DNA from: Gammaproteobacteria bacterium
Lineage (GTDB): Bacteria; Pseudomonadota; Gammaproteobacteria; SZUA-229
Reading direction: 5' to 3'
Assembly (NCBI GenBank): GCA_029882215.1
Contig: JAOULC010000002.1
Span: 81,681-145,680 of the forward strand
DNA length: 64,000 nucleotides
Shown here: in pieces, positions 1 to 8,976 of the stretch
Layout: the number at the start of each line of letters is the position of its first letter
Position numbering within the stretch: position 1 is the first letter of the stretch
Position numbers and translations under genes: made by a program
The notes under the pieces: generated by a model
Database searches by the model: none
What the model was told of the DNA's origin: nothing
What the model saw: the letters and a program-made list of their open reading frames with translations, nothing else

Positions 1-342
1 ACAGCAGGTATAAGTTTTTAATTTTTATGTTTTGTGGGTGGTTTTTTCGATTATCGAGCGTCTACTGCTGGCCGAAAGTGTGATTCGAATGATAATGCTT
101 TGGTGATAATGTGCCGGTTCGGTACCCATATTCAGTAAAGCCTGTATAGCTGTACCTATATTTGTTGAGGCAGGTGTCCGGGTTAGCCGCTCTCACAATC
201 AGGCTTTAAATATATGTGTCATGTAGCGTTTTTACTGTTATTTTGGCTAATAATAGACTATTGATATAATAAATAGTTGTGCAGGTGTTTTGGTTGAAAA
301 CAAATAATTTTTTAAGTGTTTCATTAAGGGATTTAATATCAA
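1..342. other. Non-coding stretch upstream of the hybrid sensor kinase
   Basis: I see no convincing gene here. The stretch contains an inverted repeat, TAAAGCCTG at 136-144 and CAGGCTTTA at 200-208, enclosing 55 bases, so a transcript of this part could fold into a long-range stem. Whether it is the end of an upstream transcript or a leader RNA cannot be decided. A candidate promoter for the next gene lies at 243-270. Confidence 0.4.
243..270 (+). promoter_or_regulatory. Candidate sigma-70 promoter of the hybrid sensor kinase
   Basis: TTGGCT (243-248) and a perfect TATAAT (265-270) are separated by 16 bases, which fits a housekeeping promoter. Transcription would start near 277, giving a leader of about 65 bases before the kinase gene. 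The assignment rests on sequence match only. Confidence 0.45.
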
Positions 343-3162
343 GTGGCTATGTTTTCTAAATTTACAGGTTTGTTGCTTGTTTTAAGTTGCCTGACCTTTA
401 ATAATGCATTCGCCAAAGAAGGACGCGTAGAAAATACTTTAAGTAGTAAGCATCAGCTAGTTATTGCTTCGTCCAATAATTTCCCCCCCGTTAATTTGCT
501 TGATAAGAATGGTGAGCTAACTGGTTTTGCCAGAGAGCTGTCTGAAGCAGTAGCCAGATCTGTCAATGTTGAAACGCGTTATATTCAAAGTAGCGTCTGG
601 ACTGATGTTCTTAAGTGGCTCGATGAGGGTGAAGCTGATTTGATTCATGATACTGGATATACCCAGGAACGAACGTCCTACCTTGATTTCAGCTTGCCTA
701 TCATAGAGATGCCAGAATCAATTTTTGTTCGTGCGCAGCATTATGATATTAATAATATTAGTTCACTTTCGGGCAAAAAAGTCGCCTGTGTTAATCAGCA
801 TATTACACATATCTATCTTAAACGATTTAAAGAAATTGACTGTTACATTGTTAACACACCCGCAGAAGGCCTGATTGCCCTGATCAATGGCAATGTTGAT
901 GCGTTTATTTATCCTGAACAGATTGTTCTTTATCTGGCGCAGCAACTTGAATTAGAAAAACGAATCAAGGTTGTTGGTAAGCCCTTGCGTGTGCTCAGCT
1001 GGTCAATGACAGTCAAAAAAGGCAATACTGAAGTACTTAAGTTGCTGAACAGGGGTATCAAATCTGTCAAAGAGAGAGGTGAGTACCAGCGTATCTATGA
1101 TAAGTGGTTTGGTAAAAGACTGTTGGTTGGATATACAAAGAATGAAGTACTTATAATCACTGCTGTATCTGTACTCCTGGCATTATTGTTCGTTATCGCA
1201 ATCAGTTTGTTTATATATATCCGTAGCATGCGCACAGCTAATCAGGCGCTTATGGAAAGTGACAATAAATATCGTACTCTTGCTGATAAATTACCCCAAA
1301 GTATTTATCTTAAAGATACAAATTCAGTTTATGTTTCCTGTAATCAGCGTTATGCAGATAGCCTGGGTATCACGCCTGAAGAAATTATTGGCAAGACCGA
1401 TTATGATTTTTTCTCAACTGCTGATGAATATCGCGAAGGTGATCGTAAGATTTTAGAGTCGAAGCAAACCACTGAATTTATCGAAAAAATACATATAGAT
1501 GGCAAGGATCTATGGGTTAATACTATCAAAACACCGGTTTATAACGAAAAAGATGAATTGAGTGGTGTACTGGGTATTTTTTGGGACATTACTGAACAGC
1601 GAGATCTGCTGAAAAAACATGCCGAAATAATAAAAGAATATGATGCGATTACAGCTACTGTGCCAGATATAATGTATAAGCTGAATGATAAGGGTTGTTT
1701 TACCTGGTGGAATGATACTTTTGAAAAAGTTACTGGTTTATCGTCAGATAAAATAAACAATCTTTATGCATCTGAAGTAATAACAGAACGCGATCGCGAC
1801 AGAGTTGTTCTTGCTATGCAGCAGGTATTCGAAAATGGTTTTTCTGAAGTTGAAGCTCATCTTTCAACACTAACAGGTGAGCTGCTCTATAACTTCAATG
1901 GAGCCCGCTTGCTTGATAGTGAAGGTAATTTACTTGGTCTTGCTGGTTCAGGCAGAGACGTGACAAAGCAGAAAGAAAGTGAGCGTCAGCAGGAATTATT
2001 ACAAAGACAATTAGCTCAGGCACAGAGGATAGAATCTATTGGCCAGTTGACGGGAGGTATCGCGCATGATTTCAATAATATCTTAGGCAGTATTCTTGGT
2101 TATGGCGAGTTATCTCTTAGTGTTCTGGAACGTAACCCCCCAATAGAAAAAATTCGCCCGTATCTAACAGAGATTATTCGCTCTGGTGAGCGAGCACGTG
2201 ACCTTGTTAAACAGATGATGGTATTTTCGCGCGATAGCGTAAATAAACCACATTCAGTTAATGTGGCACAATTTATAGATGAGCTTCTTAGTATGTTGCG
2301 CCCTGTTATTCCGAGTACTATCGAAATAACTACAGAGATAGATAAAGATTTACCTGCAATAGTGATTGATTCTGTTATGACATTGCAGATGCTGCTAAAT
2401 TTATGTATTAATGCTCGTGATGCTATGGGAGGAAGTGGCAGGCTAACGATATCTGTTAAACCTAAACAAATAATGCAGAAGATGTGTGATTCATGTCATA
2501 ACGTATTTTCAGGTGAATACATTCAGTTTAGGGTCGGTGATACAGGTGCAGGAATTAATTCAGAGCTAACTAGCAGTATTTTTGAACCGTTCGTGACGAC
2601 TAAAGATGTGGGAAAAGGGACCGGAATGGGGTTGTCTATGGTGCACGGTATTGCGCATAAACACCTTGGTCATATTTGTGTTAATTCAGAGCCAGGTAAA
2701 ACGACTTTTAAAATTTATTTGCCTGTCGGTAATGTGGCTGATGATTCAAGTGTAGTTAACAATAATGACTCAAATATCATAATCAATGATAATGGGGTAC
2801 ATCATATTCTTGTTGTCGATGACGAATTAATAATTGCTGAATTACTAAATGAAATTCTTTCCAGTCACGGATACCGGGTTACTGTAAAGCACAATGGACA
2901 AGATGCCTTAAAGGCATTTACAAATAATACAGGTGAGTATGATATGGTGATTACTGACCAAACAATGCCGAATATGACAGGCAAAGATATGGCCATTAAG
3001 ATACTAAATGTTAAGCCCAGTCTGCCCATTATATTGTGTACTGGATATAGTGAGCAGATTAATGAAGAGGAAGCCAGGAAGATTGGTATTCGAGCTTTTT
3101 TAAGAAAACCCGTCAATACAAATGACTTGTTAAAACTTATTCCCAAAGTTTTAACAGCTTGA
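343..3162 (+). CDS. Hybrid sensor histidine kinase with periplasmic binding-protein domain (BvgS-like)
   Basis: A 939-residue hybrid two-component sensor. The order is: signal-like N-terminus (about 3-25), a family-3 solute-binding domain (about 38-260) expected in the periplasm, one membrane span (about 268-294), two PAS domains (about 306-422 and 433-544), a histidine kinase core with phospho-acceptor His575 in AHDFNNILG, an ATPase domain with N-box near 685 and GTGMGLS near 757, and a C-terminal receiver (about 810-935) with acceptor Asp872 in VITDQTMP. The binding domain suggests it senses a small molecule such as an amino acid. No output DNA-binding domain is fused and no partner regulator lies next to it, so the target is unknown. 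Start: GTG at 343, or ATG at 349 two codons later; neither has a well-spaced Shine-Dalgarno. It contains a cytoplasmic Cys pair (MCDSCH) in the ATPase domain. Confidence 0.9.
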   Translation: MAMFSKFTGLLLVLSCLTFNNAFAKEGRVENTLSSKHQLVIASSNNFPPVNLLDKNGELTGFARELSEAVARSVNVETRYIQSSVWTDVLKWLDEGEADLIHDTGYTQERTSYLDFSLPIIEMPESIFVRAQHYDINNISSLSGKKVACVNQHITHIYLKRFKEIDCYIVNTPAEGLIALINGNVDAFIYPEQIVLYLAQQLELEKRIKVVGKPLRVLSWSMTVKKGNTEVLKLLNRGIKSVKERGEYQRIYDKWFGKRLLVGYTKNEVLIITAVSVLLALLFVIAISLFIYIRSMRTANQALMESDNKYRTLADKLPQSIYLKDTNSVYVSCNQRYADSLGITPEEIIGKTDYDFFSTADEYREGDRKILESKQTTEFIEKIHIDGKDLWVNTIKTPVYNEKDELSGVLGIFWDITEQRDLLKKHAEIIKEYDAITATVPDIMYKLNDKGCFTWWNDTFEKVTGLSSDKINNLYASEVITERDRDRVVLAMQQVFENGFSEVEAHLSTLTGELLYNFNGARLLDSEGNLLGLAGSGRDVTKQKESERQQELLQRQLAQAQRIESIGQLTGGIAHDFNNILGSILGYGELSLSVLERNPPIEKIRPYLTEIIRSGERARDLVKQMMVFSRDSVNKPHSVNVAQFIDELLSMLRPVIPSTIEITTEIDKDLPAIVIDSVMTLQMLLNLCINARDAMGGSGRLTISVKPKQIMQKMCDSCHNVFSGEYIQFRVGDTGAGINSELTSSIFEPFVTTKDVGKGTGMGLSMVHGIAHKHLGHICVNSEPGKTTFKIYLPVGNVADDSSVVNNNDSNIIINDNGVHHILVVDDELIIAELLNEILSSHGYRVTVKHNGQDALKAFTNNTGEYDMVITDQTMPNMTGKDMAIKILNVKPSLPIILCTGYSEQINEEEARKIGIRAFLRKPVNTNDLLKLIPKVLTA

Positions 3163-3257
3163 GAAATAATATAGTAATATTTATCTTAATAGAAATAAAT
3201 TATCGCTGATCTAAATGTTCAAGTCAGGAGTTATTCCAAGCAACTCTTATTGCTTCC

Positions 3258-3315
3258 CCATCATCCGTGATGGTCAGTGCAGGGGATAGAGTAATGCATC
3301 AGTAATTACCGATGC
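3258..3315. terminator. Possible weak terminator region between convergent genes
   Basis: Two small stem-loops lie between the kinase and the convergent protease gene: CCATCA/TGATGG (3258-3263 and 3268-3273, loop TCCG) and a near-palindrome GCATCAGTAATTACCGATGC (3296-3315). Neither is directly followed by a strong T-run, so intrinsic termination is only a guess. Confidence 0.25.
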
Positions 3316-3389
3316 TCTGAGGTTTTATTGAGTTTGTTTTTTTCTCCGTGACTCTGCGGCAGATTTTCCCTTTTTAAATTAATCGATGT

Positions 3390-4508
3390 TTAATTGCTTA
3401 GCTGCGGTCGTTGTATGAGTTCGGCTGTTGTTGAGAAGCTTTGCATTTGCCGGACAGTTTTAATTTCAACTTTTTGTTGTGGCCGGCTGTCTGCAATAGT
3501 GTTGAGGATATCTCTGACATCGTTGATTTTTTTGTCATCAATTTGAGTGATGATATCACCGATTTTTAGCCCGGCTTTATAGGCAGGGCTGTCAATAAAG
3601 ACTTCGGTGATTAGCACACCACTGATATCTTTTAAGCCAACTTTTTTTAGTATTTCCGGATTAACGTCCTGACCCTCAACACCAAGCCAGCCACGCACAA
3701 CCTGACCGTGCTGGGCGAGATCTTGCATGACATCCAGTGCGAGGTTTATTGGAATTGAAAAGCTGATACCCTGATAGCCGCCGGACTGGCTGTAAATGGC
3801 GGAGTTGATGGCGACCAGTTCACCGCGTGTATTGATCAATGCACCGCCTGAGTTACCGGGGTTAATGGCAGCATCGGTTTGAATAAAGTTTTCGTAGGTA
3901 TTGAGTCCGACCCGGTTTCTGCCAGTGGCACTGATAATGCCCTGAGTGACAGTCTGACCAACGCCATAGGGGTTACCGATGGCCAGTACAATATCACCGA
4001 CTTCAAGCTGGTCTGAATTGCTAAGAGGAATGCTGGGCAGGTTATTGAGTTCAATTTTCAATAAGGCTAAATCTGTTTCCGGATCACTGCCTACTCGTTT
4101 ACCACTGACCGAGCGGCCATCCATTAAAGTCACACTGATTTCTTTGGTGTTAGCCACGACATGGTAGTTGGTCAGCACCAGGCCGTCTTTAGTCAGAATC
4201 ACACCGGAGCCTAAACTGGTTTTTGTGTTGAAACGGTTAGTGTGAGGTGAAGTCTGGCCAAAGAAACGCCCCAATAACGGGTCAAGCTGAGAATGGCTTG
4301 ATGTTTCAGCCACCTGAGCGACGGCTTTAATACTGACTACTGAGCGCGATGCGACTTTAACGGCGTGCGCATAGCTATCTCGGGAGTAGGGTGCAGCAGT
4401 GTTTGTGACAGGAGAGCTGAGCTCTTGTTTCTGCAGCTGAATAACAATCGTACTGAACAGACCTATGATTACGCCAGCTGTACCCCAGGTTAAGATATAT
4501 CGCAGCAC
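3390..4508 (-). CDS. degS: Membrane-anchored serine protease with one PDZ domain, DegS/AlgW type
   Basis: A 372-residue HtrA-family protease. An uncleaved N-terminal span (about 5-25) anchors it in the inner membrane with the protease in the periplasm. The catalytic triad is visible: His116 in TNYHVV, Asp146 in ETDLALL, Ser220 in NPGNSGG. A single PDZ domain follows (about 270-360). One PDZ plus a membrane anchor is the DegS/AlgW layout, as opposed to the soluble two-PDZ DegP/DegQ. In that family the protease is activated by misfolded outer-membrane proteins and cuts the RseA/MucA anti-sigma factor, releasing sigma-E; no rseA gene is in this window. It starts at GTG, divergent from the NIF3 gene with only 76 bases between. 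Confidence 0.88.
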   Translation of the reverse strand: MLRYILTWGTAGVIIGLFSTIVIQLQKQELSSPVTNTAAPYSRDSYAHAVKVASRSVVSIKAVAQVAETSSHSQLDPLLGRFFGQTSPHTNRFNTKTSLGSGVILTKDGLVLTNYHVVANTKEISVTLMDGRSVSGKRVGSDPETDLALLKIELNNLPSIPLSNSDQLEVGDIVLAIGNPYGVGQTVTQGIISATGRNRVGLNTYENFIQTDAAINPGNSGGALINTRGELVAINSAIYSQSGGYQGISFSIPINLALDVMQDLAQHGQVVRGWLGVEGQDVNPEILKKVGLKDISGVLITEVFIDSPAYKAGLKIGDIITQIDDKKINDVRDILNTIADSRPQQKVEIKTVRQMQSFSTTAELIQRPQLSN

Positions 4509-4584
4509 TTTGTCTCGCCTTACTTTTATGGCGCTCTGAGTTAGAATGGGCTCTATTATTACTGTCGGAAGAGGTCTTGTATAG

Positions 4585-5346
4585 ATGGTGCAGCGTAAAG
4601 AGCTGGTGGATTATCTGCAGTGTTTCCTAAATGTTGATGATTTTAAGGACTACTGTCCGAATGGGTTGCAGGTTGAGGGTTGTTCTGAGATTAATCATAT
4701 TGTCGCTGGTGTAACCGCGTCACAGGCACTTATTGATCAGGCTGTGGAACAAAATGCCGATGCAATACTGGTGCACCATGGCTACTTTTGGCGGGGAGAG
4801 TCCGAGCCTGTTGTCGGCATTAAACAAAAGCGAATCAAGACCTTGCTACAAGCCGATATTAATCTGTTAGCCTACCATCTACCGCTGGATGCCCATCCGC
4901 AACTGGGTAATAACGCCCAGCTGGCGCGGCAACTAGGGATCGAAGATGCCGTAAGTCGTAAGCATAACGGGGTAAATGATTTACTGTGGGAAGCTAGCCT
5001 CAAACAATCAATGAATGCAGTCGAGCTGGGGCAGTTATTACAGCTGCGACTGGAGCGATCGGCATTATGGCTGCCATCGACGAGCAATCAGCGGATTAAA
5101 AGACTGGTCTGGTGTTCCGGCGGGGCTCAGTCATATATTGAGATGGCTGCCGCGATGGGTGCCGATGCGTATATCAGTGGTGAGGTTTCCGAGCAAACTA
5201 CGCATCTGGCAAAAGAGCTGGATATTCATTACTTTGCAGCTGGGCATCACGCAACGGAGCGTTACGGTGTGCAAGCATTAGCGGCACATTTGGCGGAGAA
5301 ATTTGATATTAGTTATCAATTTATCGATATTGAAAACCCGGTTTAA
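4585..5346 (+). CDS. NIF3/YbgI-family dinuclear metal-binding protein
   Basis: A 253-residue member of the NIF3 (DUF34, YbgI) family. Family hallmarks are the metal-ligand motifs: VHHGYFWRGE near residue 55-64, LPLDAHP near 90, and the C-terminal GEVSEQTTH and GHHATERYG. The family forms toroidal hexamers with a two-metal centre; its biochemical role is not settled (a GTP cyclohydrolase-like activity has been proposed for some members), so I do not assign a reaction. The gene starts with ATG behind GAGG (4571-4574) and is divergent from the DegS-type protease, an association I also recall in Pseudomonas. It has no downstream partner in an operon; about 300 bases follow before petA. Confidence 0.85.
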   Translation: MVQRKELVDYLQCFLNVDDFKDYCPNGLQVEGCSEINHIVAGVTASQALIDQAVEQNADAILVHHGYFWRGESEPVVGIKQKRIKTLLQADINLLAYHLPLDAHPQLGNNAQLARQLGIEDAVSRKHNGVNDLLWEASLKQSMNAVELGQLLQLRLERSALWLPSTSNQRIKRLVWCSGGAQSYIEMAAAMGADAYISGEVSEQTTHLAKELDIHYFAAGHHATERYGVQALAAHLAEKFDISYQFIDIENPV

Positions 5347-5652
5347 GATTTGGCCATACTGTTTATGGGTGAATAAACAATTTTAATGCCATTGTAAGCC
5401 CTTAAAAAATATATAAAAAACACTAATAAAAAATCTGATATAAGAAATTATTTTCTTTAGAATCAAATGCTTATAAATTAATACTTGGTCTTATTGGCAA
5501 CATGCTATATGCTATGCCGCCATTAATGGTCATTAGTCGAATAGTGGCCGAAAGGTAATGAAAAATTGCGTGAATCGAACAGCTTTTTAGGGATGACTTT
5601 CTGAGCGGTTTACTTTGGTTTATTTTTAATTTTGTGTTTTGGAGAGCTGCAC
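5347..5652. other. AT-rich intergenic region ahead of petABC
   Basis: About 300 bases without a gene. The part from about 5400 to 5480 is extremely A+T-rich with A-tracts, as in a promoter UP region. A possible promoter follows: TTGGTC (5485-5490), 17 bases, TATGCT (5508-5513). That match is modest. The Shine-Dalgarno GGAGAG for petA is at 5641-5646. Confidence 0.4.
5641..5646 (+). promoter_or_regulatory. Ribosome binding site fixing the petA start
   Basis: GGAGAG stands six bases before ATG 5653. It decides for this ATG over the in-frame TTG at 5632, which would place the Shine-Dalgarno inside the coding region. Confidence 0.7.
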
Positions 5653-6246
5653 ATGACTACAGATACTGTAGATACAGGCAAACGCCGCACGCTCACACTA
5701 GCCACTTCAGCTGTTGCTGCTGTTGGTGCTGGTTTTGTAGCGGTTCCGTTTGTTTCGTCTTGGGCTCCTAGTGAACGCGCTAAAACAGCGGGTGCACCAG
5801 TTGAGGTTGATATTAGCAAGTTAGATGAAGGCCGTTTATTGACGGTTGAATGGCGCGGTAAGCCCGTCTGGGTTGTTAAGCGTAGCAATAAGACGCTGGA
5901 AGATCTGAAAACATTAGATGATTCACTGCGTGATTCAGCTTCAGAAAATGATCAGCAGCCAGAGTATGCTAAAAACGCATCGCGCTCAAGAAAACCAGAA
6001 ATTCTGGTTTTAGTGGGTATCTGTACTCACCTGGGCTGTTCTCCTACTTTCCGCCCTGATTTGGCGGCGGCTGATTTAGGTGCTGACTGGAAAGGTGGTT
6101 TCTTCTGCCCATGTCACGGTTCTAAATTTGATTTGGCGGGCCGTGTATATCAAGGCGTACCGGCACCATTAAACCTTGAAGTTCCTCCACATTATTATGT
6201 GAGTGATAACGTGATCCTGATTGGTGAAGACGGGAGTGCTGCGTAA
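5653..6246 (+). CDS. petA: Ubiquinol-cytochrome c reductase Rieske iron-sulfur subunit
   Basis: The Rieske 2Fe-2S subunit of the cytochrome bc1 complex, 197 residues from ATG 5653. It oxidises ubiquinol at the outer face of the inner membrane and passes the electron to cytochrome c1. The N-terminus carries a twin-arginine signal (KRRTLTL) followed by a hydrophobic anchor, as expected for export of a folded iron-sulfur protein. The two cluster-binding boxes CTHLGC and CPCHGSKFD supply the Cys and His ligands. The region between anchor and cluster is of ordinary length. It overlaps petB by one base (TAATG) and opens the petABC operon. Confidence 0.96.
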   Translation: MTTDTVDTGKRRTLTLATSAVAAVGAGFVAVPFVSSWAPSERAKTAGAPVEVDISKLDEGRLLTVEWRGKPVWVVKRSNKTLEDLKTLDDSLRDSASENDQQPEYAKNASRSRKPEILVLVGICTHLGCSPTFRPDLAAADLGADWKGGFFCPCHGSKFDLAGRVYQGVPAPLNLEVPPHYYVSDNVILIGEDGSAA

Positions 6247-7457
6247 TGAATAAATTATTAAACTGGGTGGATGAACGCTTTCCACTAAGCTCTTTGTGGA
6301 ATGATCACATGGGCCAATATTATGCACCTAAGAACTTCAACTTCTGGTATTTCTTTGGTTCACTGGCGTTACTGGTTCTGGTTATCCAGATTGTTTCAGG
6401 TATTTTCCTGACCATGCATTACAAGCCAGATGGTGCAACAGCGTTCGCCTCTGTTGAGTACATCATGCGTGACGTGCCTTATGGCTGGTTAATTCGCTAT
6501 ATGCACTCAACCGGTGCCTCGGCATTCTTTATCGTGGTTTATCTGCATATGTTCCGTGGCTTGATGTACGGTTCATACAAGCAGCCACGTGAGCTGATCT
6601 GGTTGTTTGGTATGTTTATCTACCTGGCGCTGATGGCTGAAGCATTCATGGGTTATTTATTACCATGGGGTCAGATGTCATTCTGGGGTGCTCAGGTCAT
6701 CATTTCATTGTTTGGTGCAATTCCTTGGATTGGCGATGCCTTAACACTGTGGATTCGTGGTGACTATGTTATCTCTGACGCAACCCTAAACCGTTTCTTT
6801 GCATTACACGTTATTGCATTGCCATTCGTTCTGGTTGGTCTGATTGTGGCGCATATTATTGCTTTGCATGAAGTGGGTTCTAATAATCCTGACGGTGTTG
6901 AAATCAAGAAAAACAAAGATGAGAACGGCATTCCAAAGGACGGTATCCCATTCCATCCGTACTATTCTGTTAAGGATATAGTGGGCGTTATTGTATTCCT
7001 GATGTTCTTTGTGTCGGTTATGTTCTTTGCGCCTGAAATGGGTGGCTATTTCTTAGAGCACGCTAACTTTGTTCCTGCGGATGCATTGAAAACACCTGAG
7101 CACATTGCTCCGGTCTGGTACTTCACGCCGTTCTATGCAATCTTGCGCGCAGTACCTGATAAGTTGTTGGGTGTTATCGCGATGTTTGCGTCGATTGCAG
7201 TACTGTTTGTATTGCCATGGATTGATCGTTGCAAAGTGAAATCTATTCGTTACCGTGCAGCGATTTACAAAGTAAATCTGGCGGCATTTGTCGTGAGCTT
7301 CCTGGTGCTGGGTTATCTGGGTATGTTACCGACTACGCCGGGTCGTACATTGGTGGCACAGATTGCAAGTATCGTTTATTTTGGTTTCTTTGCGGTGCTT
7401 TGGTATACCTCTAAAAATGAGCAGACTAAGCCGGTTCCAGAAAGGGTGACAAAATGA
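6246..7457 (+). CDS. petB: Cytochrome b of the bc1 complex
   Basis: A 403-residue cytochrome b, the membrane core of the bc1 complex that binds two b hemes and the quinol oxidation and quinone reduction sites. Heme-ligand helices are visible in MHSTGASAFFIVVYLHMFRG and in FFALHVIALPFVLVGLIVAH, the latter followed by HEVGSNNPDG. The quinol-site motif reads PVWY (in HIAPVWYFTPFYAILRA), where mitochondria have PEWY. It is a full-length single-chain cytochrome b, not the split b6/subunit IV form. Translationally coupled: it overlaps petA by one base and petC by four (ATGA). Confidence 0.97.
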   Translation: MNKLLNWVDERFPLSSLWNDHMGQYYAPKNFNFWYFFGSLALLVLVIQIVSGIFLTMHYKPDGATAFASVEYIMRDVPYGWLIRYMHSTGASAFFIVVYLHMFRGLMYGSYKQPRELIWLFGMFIYLALMAEAFMGYLLPWGQMSFWGAQVIISLFGAIPWIGDALTLWIRGDYVISDATLNRFFALHVIALPFVLVGLIVAHIIALHEVGSNNPDGVEIKKNKDENGIPKDGIPFHPYYSVKDIVGVIVFLMFFVSVMFFAPEMGGYFLEHANFVPADALKTPEHIAPVWYFTPFYAILRAVPDKLLGVIAMFASIAVLFVLPWIDRCKVKSIRYRAAIYKVNLAAFVVSFLVLGYLGMLPTTPGRTLVAQIASIVYFGFFAVLWYTSKNEQTKPVPERVTK

Positions 7458-8200
7458 GAAAACTAATTACTGCATTATTATTAGCTGTTGCTCCGTCACT
7501 GGTTCTAGCTGCTGGCGGTGGCATTCAGCTTGATCAAGCGAATGTGGATGTGTCTAATAAAGAATCGATCCAGCGTGGCGCAAAAACTTTTGTGAACTAT
7601 TGCCTAAGTTGTCACTCAGCTGCTTACATGCGTTATAACCGTTTAGGTGCTGACGCGGGTATGACGGATCAGCAGCTGAAAGACAATCTGATATTCACAC
7701 GTAACAAGAAAGGCGAGCAGACTAAAGTCGGTGAGCTGATGAAAGTTGCGATGACTGAGGATTACGCCAAAGAAGCCTTTGGTACCAAGATCCCCGATCT
7801 GACTGTTATTGCCCGTTCACGTGGTGCTGACTGGTTATACACATATCTGCGTACTTTCTATGTCGATACTAAACGTCCTACAGGTCATAACAATAAAGCT
7901 TTCCCGGATGTGGGTATGCCGAATGTGTTATGGGAGCTGCAGGGTGTTCAGGAAGCTGAGATCCGGGTTGATGATAAAGGTACCAAACACGTTGAAAGCC
8001 TGAAAATTACGCAGGCAGGTACACAATCTGTCGCTGAGTTTGATCAGACTGTTAATGACCTGGTGACTTATCTGGTTTACATGGGTGAGCCCATGCAGCT
8101 GGAGCGTAAAACCATTGGTTTATGGACATTAGGATTCCTGTTCATATTCTTTATTCTGGCTTATATGCTTAAGAAAGAGTACTGGAAAGACGTTCACTAA
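7454..8200 (+). CDS. petC: Cytochrome c1 of the bc1 complex
   Basis: A 248-residue cytochrome c1, which takes electrons from the Rieske protein and hands them to a soluble or membrane cytochrome c. It has a cleavable signal peptide ending near LVLAAGG, the heme c attachment motif C50-L-S-C53-H54, a likely axial Met in DVGMPNVLWE, and a C-terminal membrane anchor (about 218-236) ending in a basic tail. It is the last gene of petABC and is closed by a strong hairpin terminator at 8222-8258. Confidence 0.96.
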   Translation: MRKLITALLLAVAPSLVLAAGGGIQLDQANVDVSNKESIQRGAKTFVNYCLSCHSAAYMRYNRLGADAGMTDQQLKDNLIFTRNKKGEQTKVGELMKVAMTEDYAKEAFGTKIPDLTVIARSRGADWLYTYLRTFYVDTKRPTGHNNKAFPDVGMPNVLWELQGVQEAEIRVDDKGTKHVESLKITQAGTQSVAEFDQTVNDLVTYLVYMGEPMQLERKTIGLWTLGFLFIFFILAYMLKKEYWKDVH

Positions 8201-8221
8201 GAGCAATTTGTGATACTCTAG

Positions 8222-8258
8222 CTGCCAGCAGGTGCCAACACATCTGCTGGCAGTTTTT
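8222..8258 (+). terminator. Rho-independent terminator of petABC
   Basis: A perfect 10-bp stem, CTGCCAGCAG (8222-8231) with CTGCTGGCAG (8244-8253), a 12-base loop and TTTTT immediately after. It separates petABC from sspA. Confidence 0.85.
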
Positions 8259-8290
8259 ATTTATAGATTCTGAAAAAACGGAGTATATCT

Positions 8291-8917
8291 ATGGCGACAC
8301 TCGCCAATCGCAGATCAGTAATGAGTTTGTTTTCGTCACCGACATGTCCATATTGTCATCGTACGCGTATCGTATTGTCTGAAAAAGACATTTACTTTGA
8401 AGTGGTTGATGTTGATCTGGATAACTTACCGGAAGATTTGCTGGATCTGAATCCATACCATACCGTACCAACACTGGTTGACCGTGATCTGGTTTTATAT
8501 GACTCGGGTGTGATTACAGAATACCTGGATGAGCGTTTTCCTCATCCGCCACTGATGCCGGTTGATCCGGTTTCCAGAGGTAAGTCTCGTCTTGCGTTGT
8601 ACCGTGTTGAAACTGACTGGTATCCACTGATGCATGACATCATGACGCGTGGTGAAAAAGCCAGTGCTAAAGCACGGAAGATGTTGCGTGAAAGTATTAC
8701 TGCAGCCAACGAAGTGTTTGAAGTTATGCCGTATTTTCTGAGCGAAGAGTTTAGTTTAGTTGACTGCACTATTGCACCCATTTTATGGCGTTTGCCGATA
8801 TTGGGCATTGAACTGCCTGAAGAAGCAAAAGCGGTAAAAGCGTATGCAGAACGCTTATTCAGTCGTCCGTCATTTCAGGCGAGTCTGACTGAAGAAGAAC
8901 GAGATATGCGTTTGTAA
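8291..8917 (+). CDS. sspA: Stringent starvation protein A (glutathione S-transferase fold)
   Basis: A 208-residue protein with thioredoxin-like N-terminal and helical C-terminal GST domains. SspA does not act as a transferase; in E. coli it binds RNA polymerase and affects stress and stationary-phase transcription. The N-terminal SSPTCPYCHRTRIVL carries a CPYC pair, and the family segment NPYHTVPTLVDRDLVLYDSGVITEYLDERFPHP is clear. ATG 8291 follows CGGAG. It lies between petABC and sspB, the standard neighbourhood in gammaproteobacteria; 59 bases separate it from sspB. Confidence 0.93.
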   Translation: MATLANRRSVMSLFSSPTCPYCHRTRIVLSEKDIYFEVVDVDLDNLPEDLLDLNPYHTVPTLVDRDLVLYDSGVITEYLDERFPHPPLMPVDPVSRGKSRLALYRVETDWYPLMHDIMTRGEKASAKARKMLRESITAANEVFEVMPYFLSEEFSLVDCTIAPILWRLPILGIELPEEAKAVKAYAERLFSRPSFQASLTEEERDMRL

Positions 8918-8976
8918 TAGTCACATCATCAGCAAGGCAGAGCTTTGCTGAATGATTTATCAAAATATTTATAATT

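Noticed and set aside
2482-2520. CXXCH motif (CDSCH) in the hybrid kinase as a heme c site
   Set aside because: It lies in the cytoplasmic ATPase domain, where heme c is not attached; a structural Cys pair is more likely.
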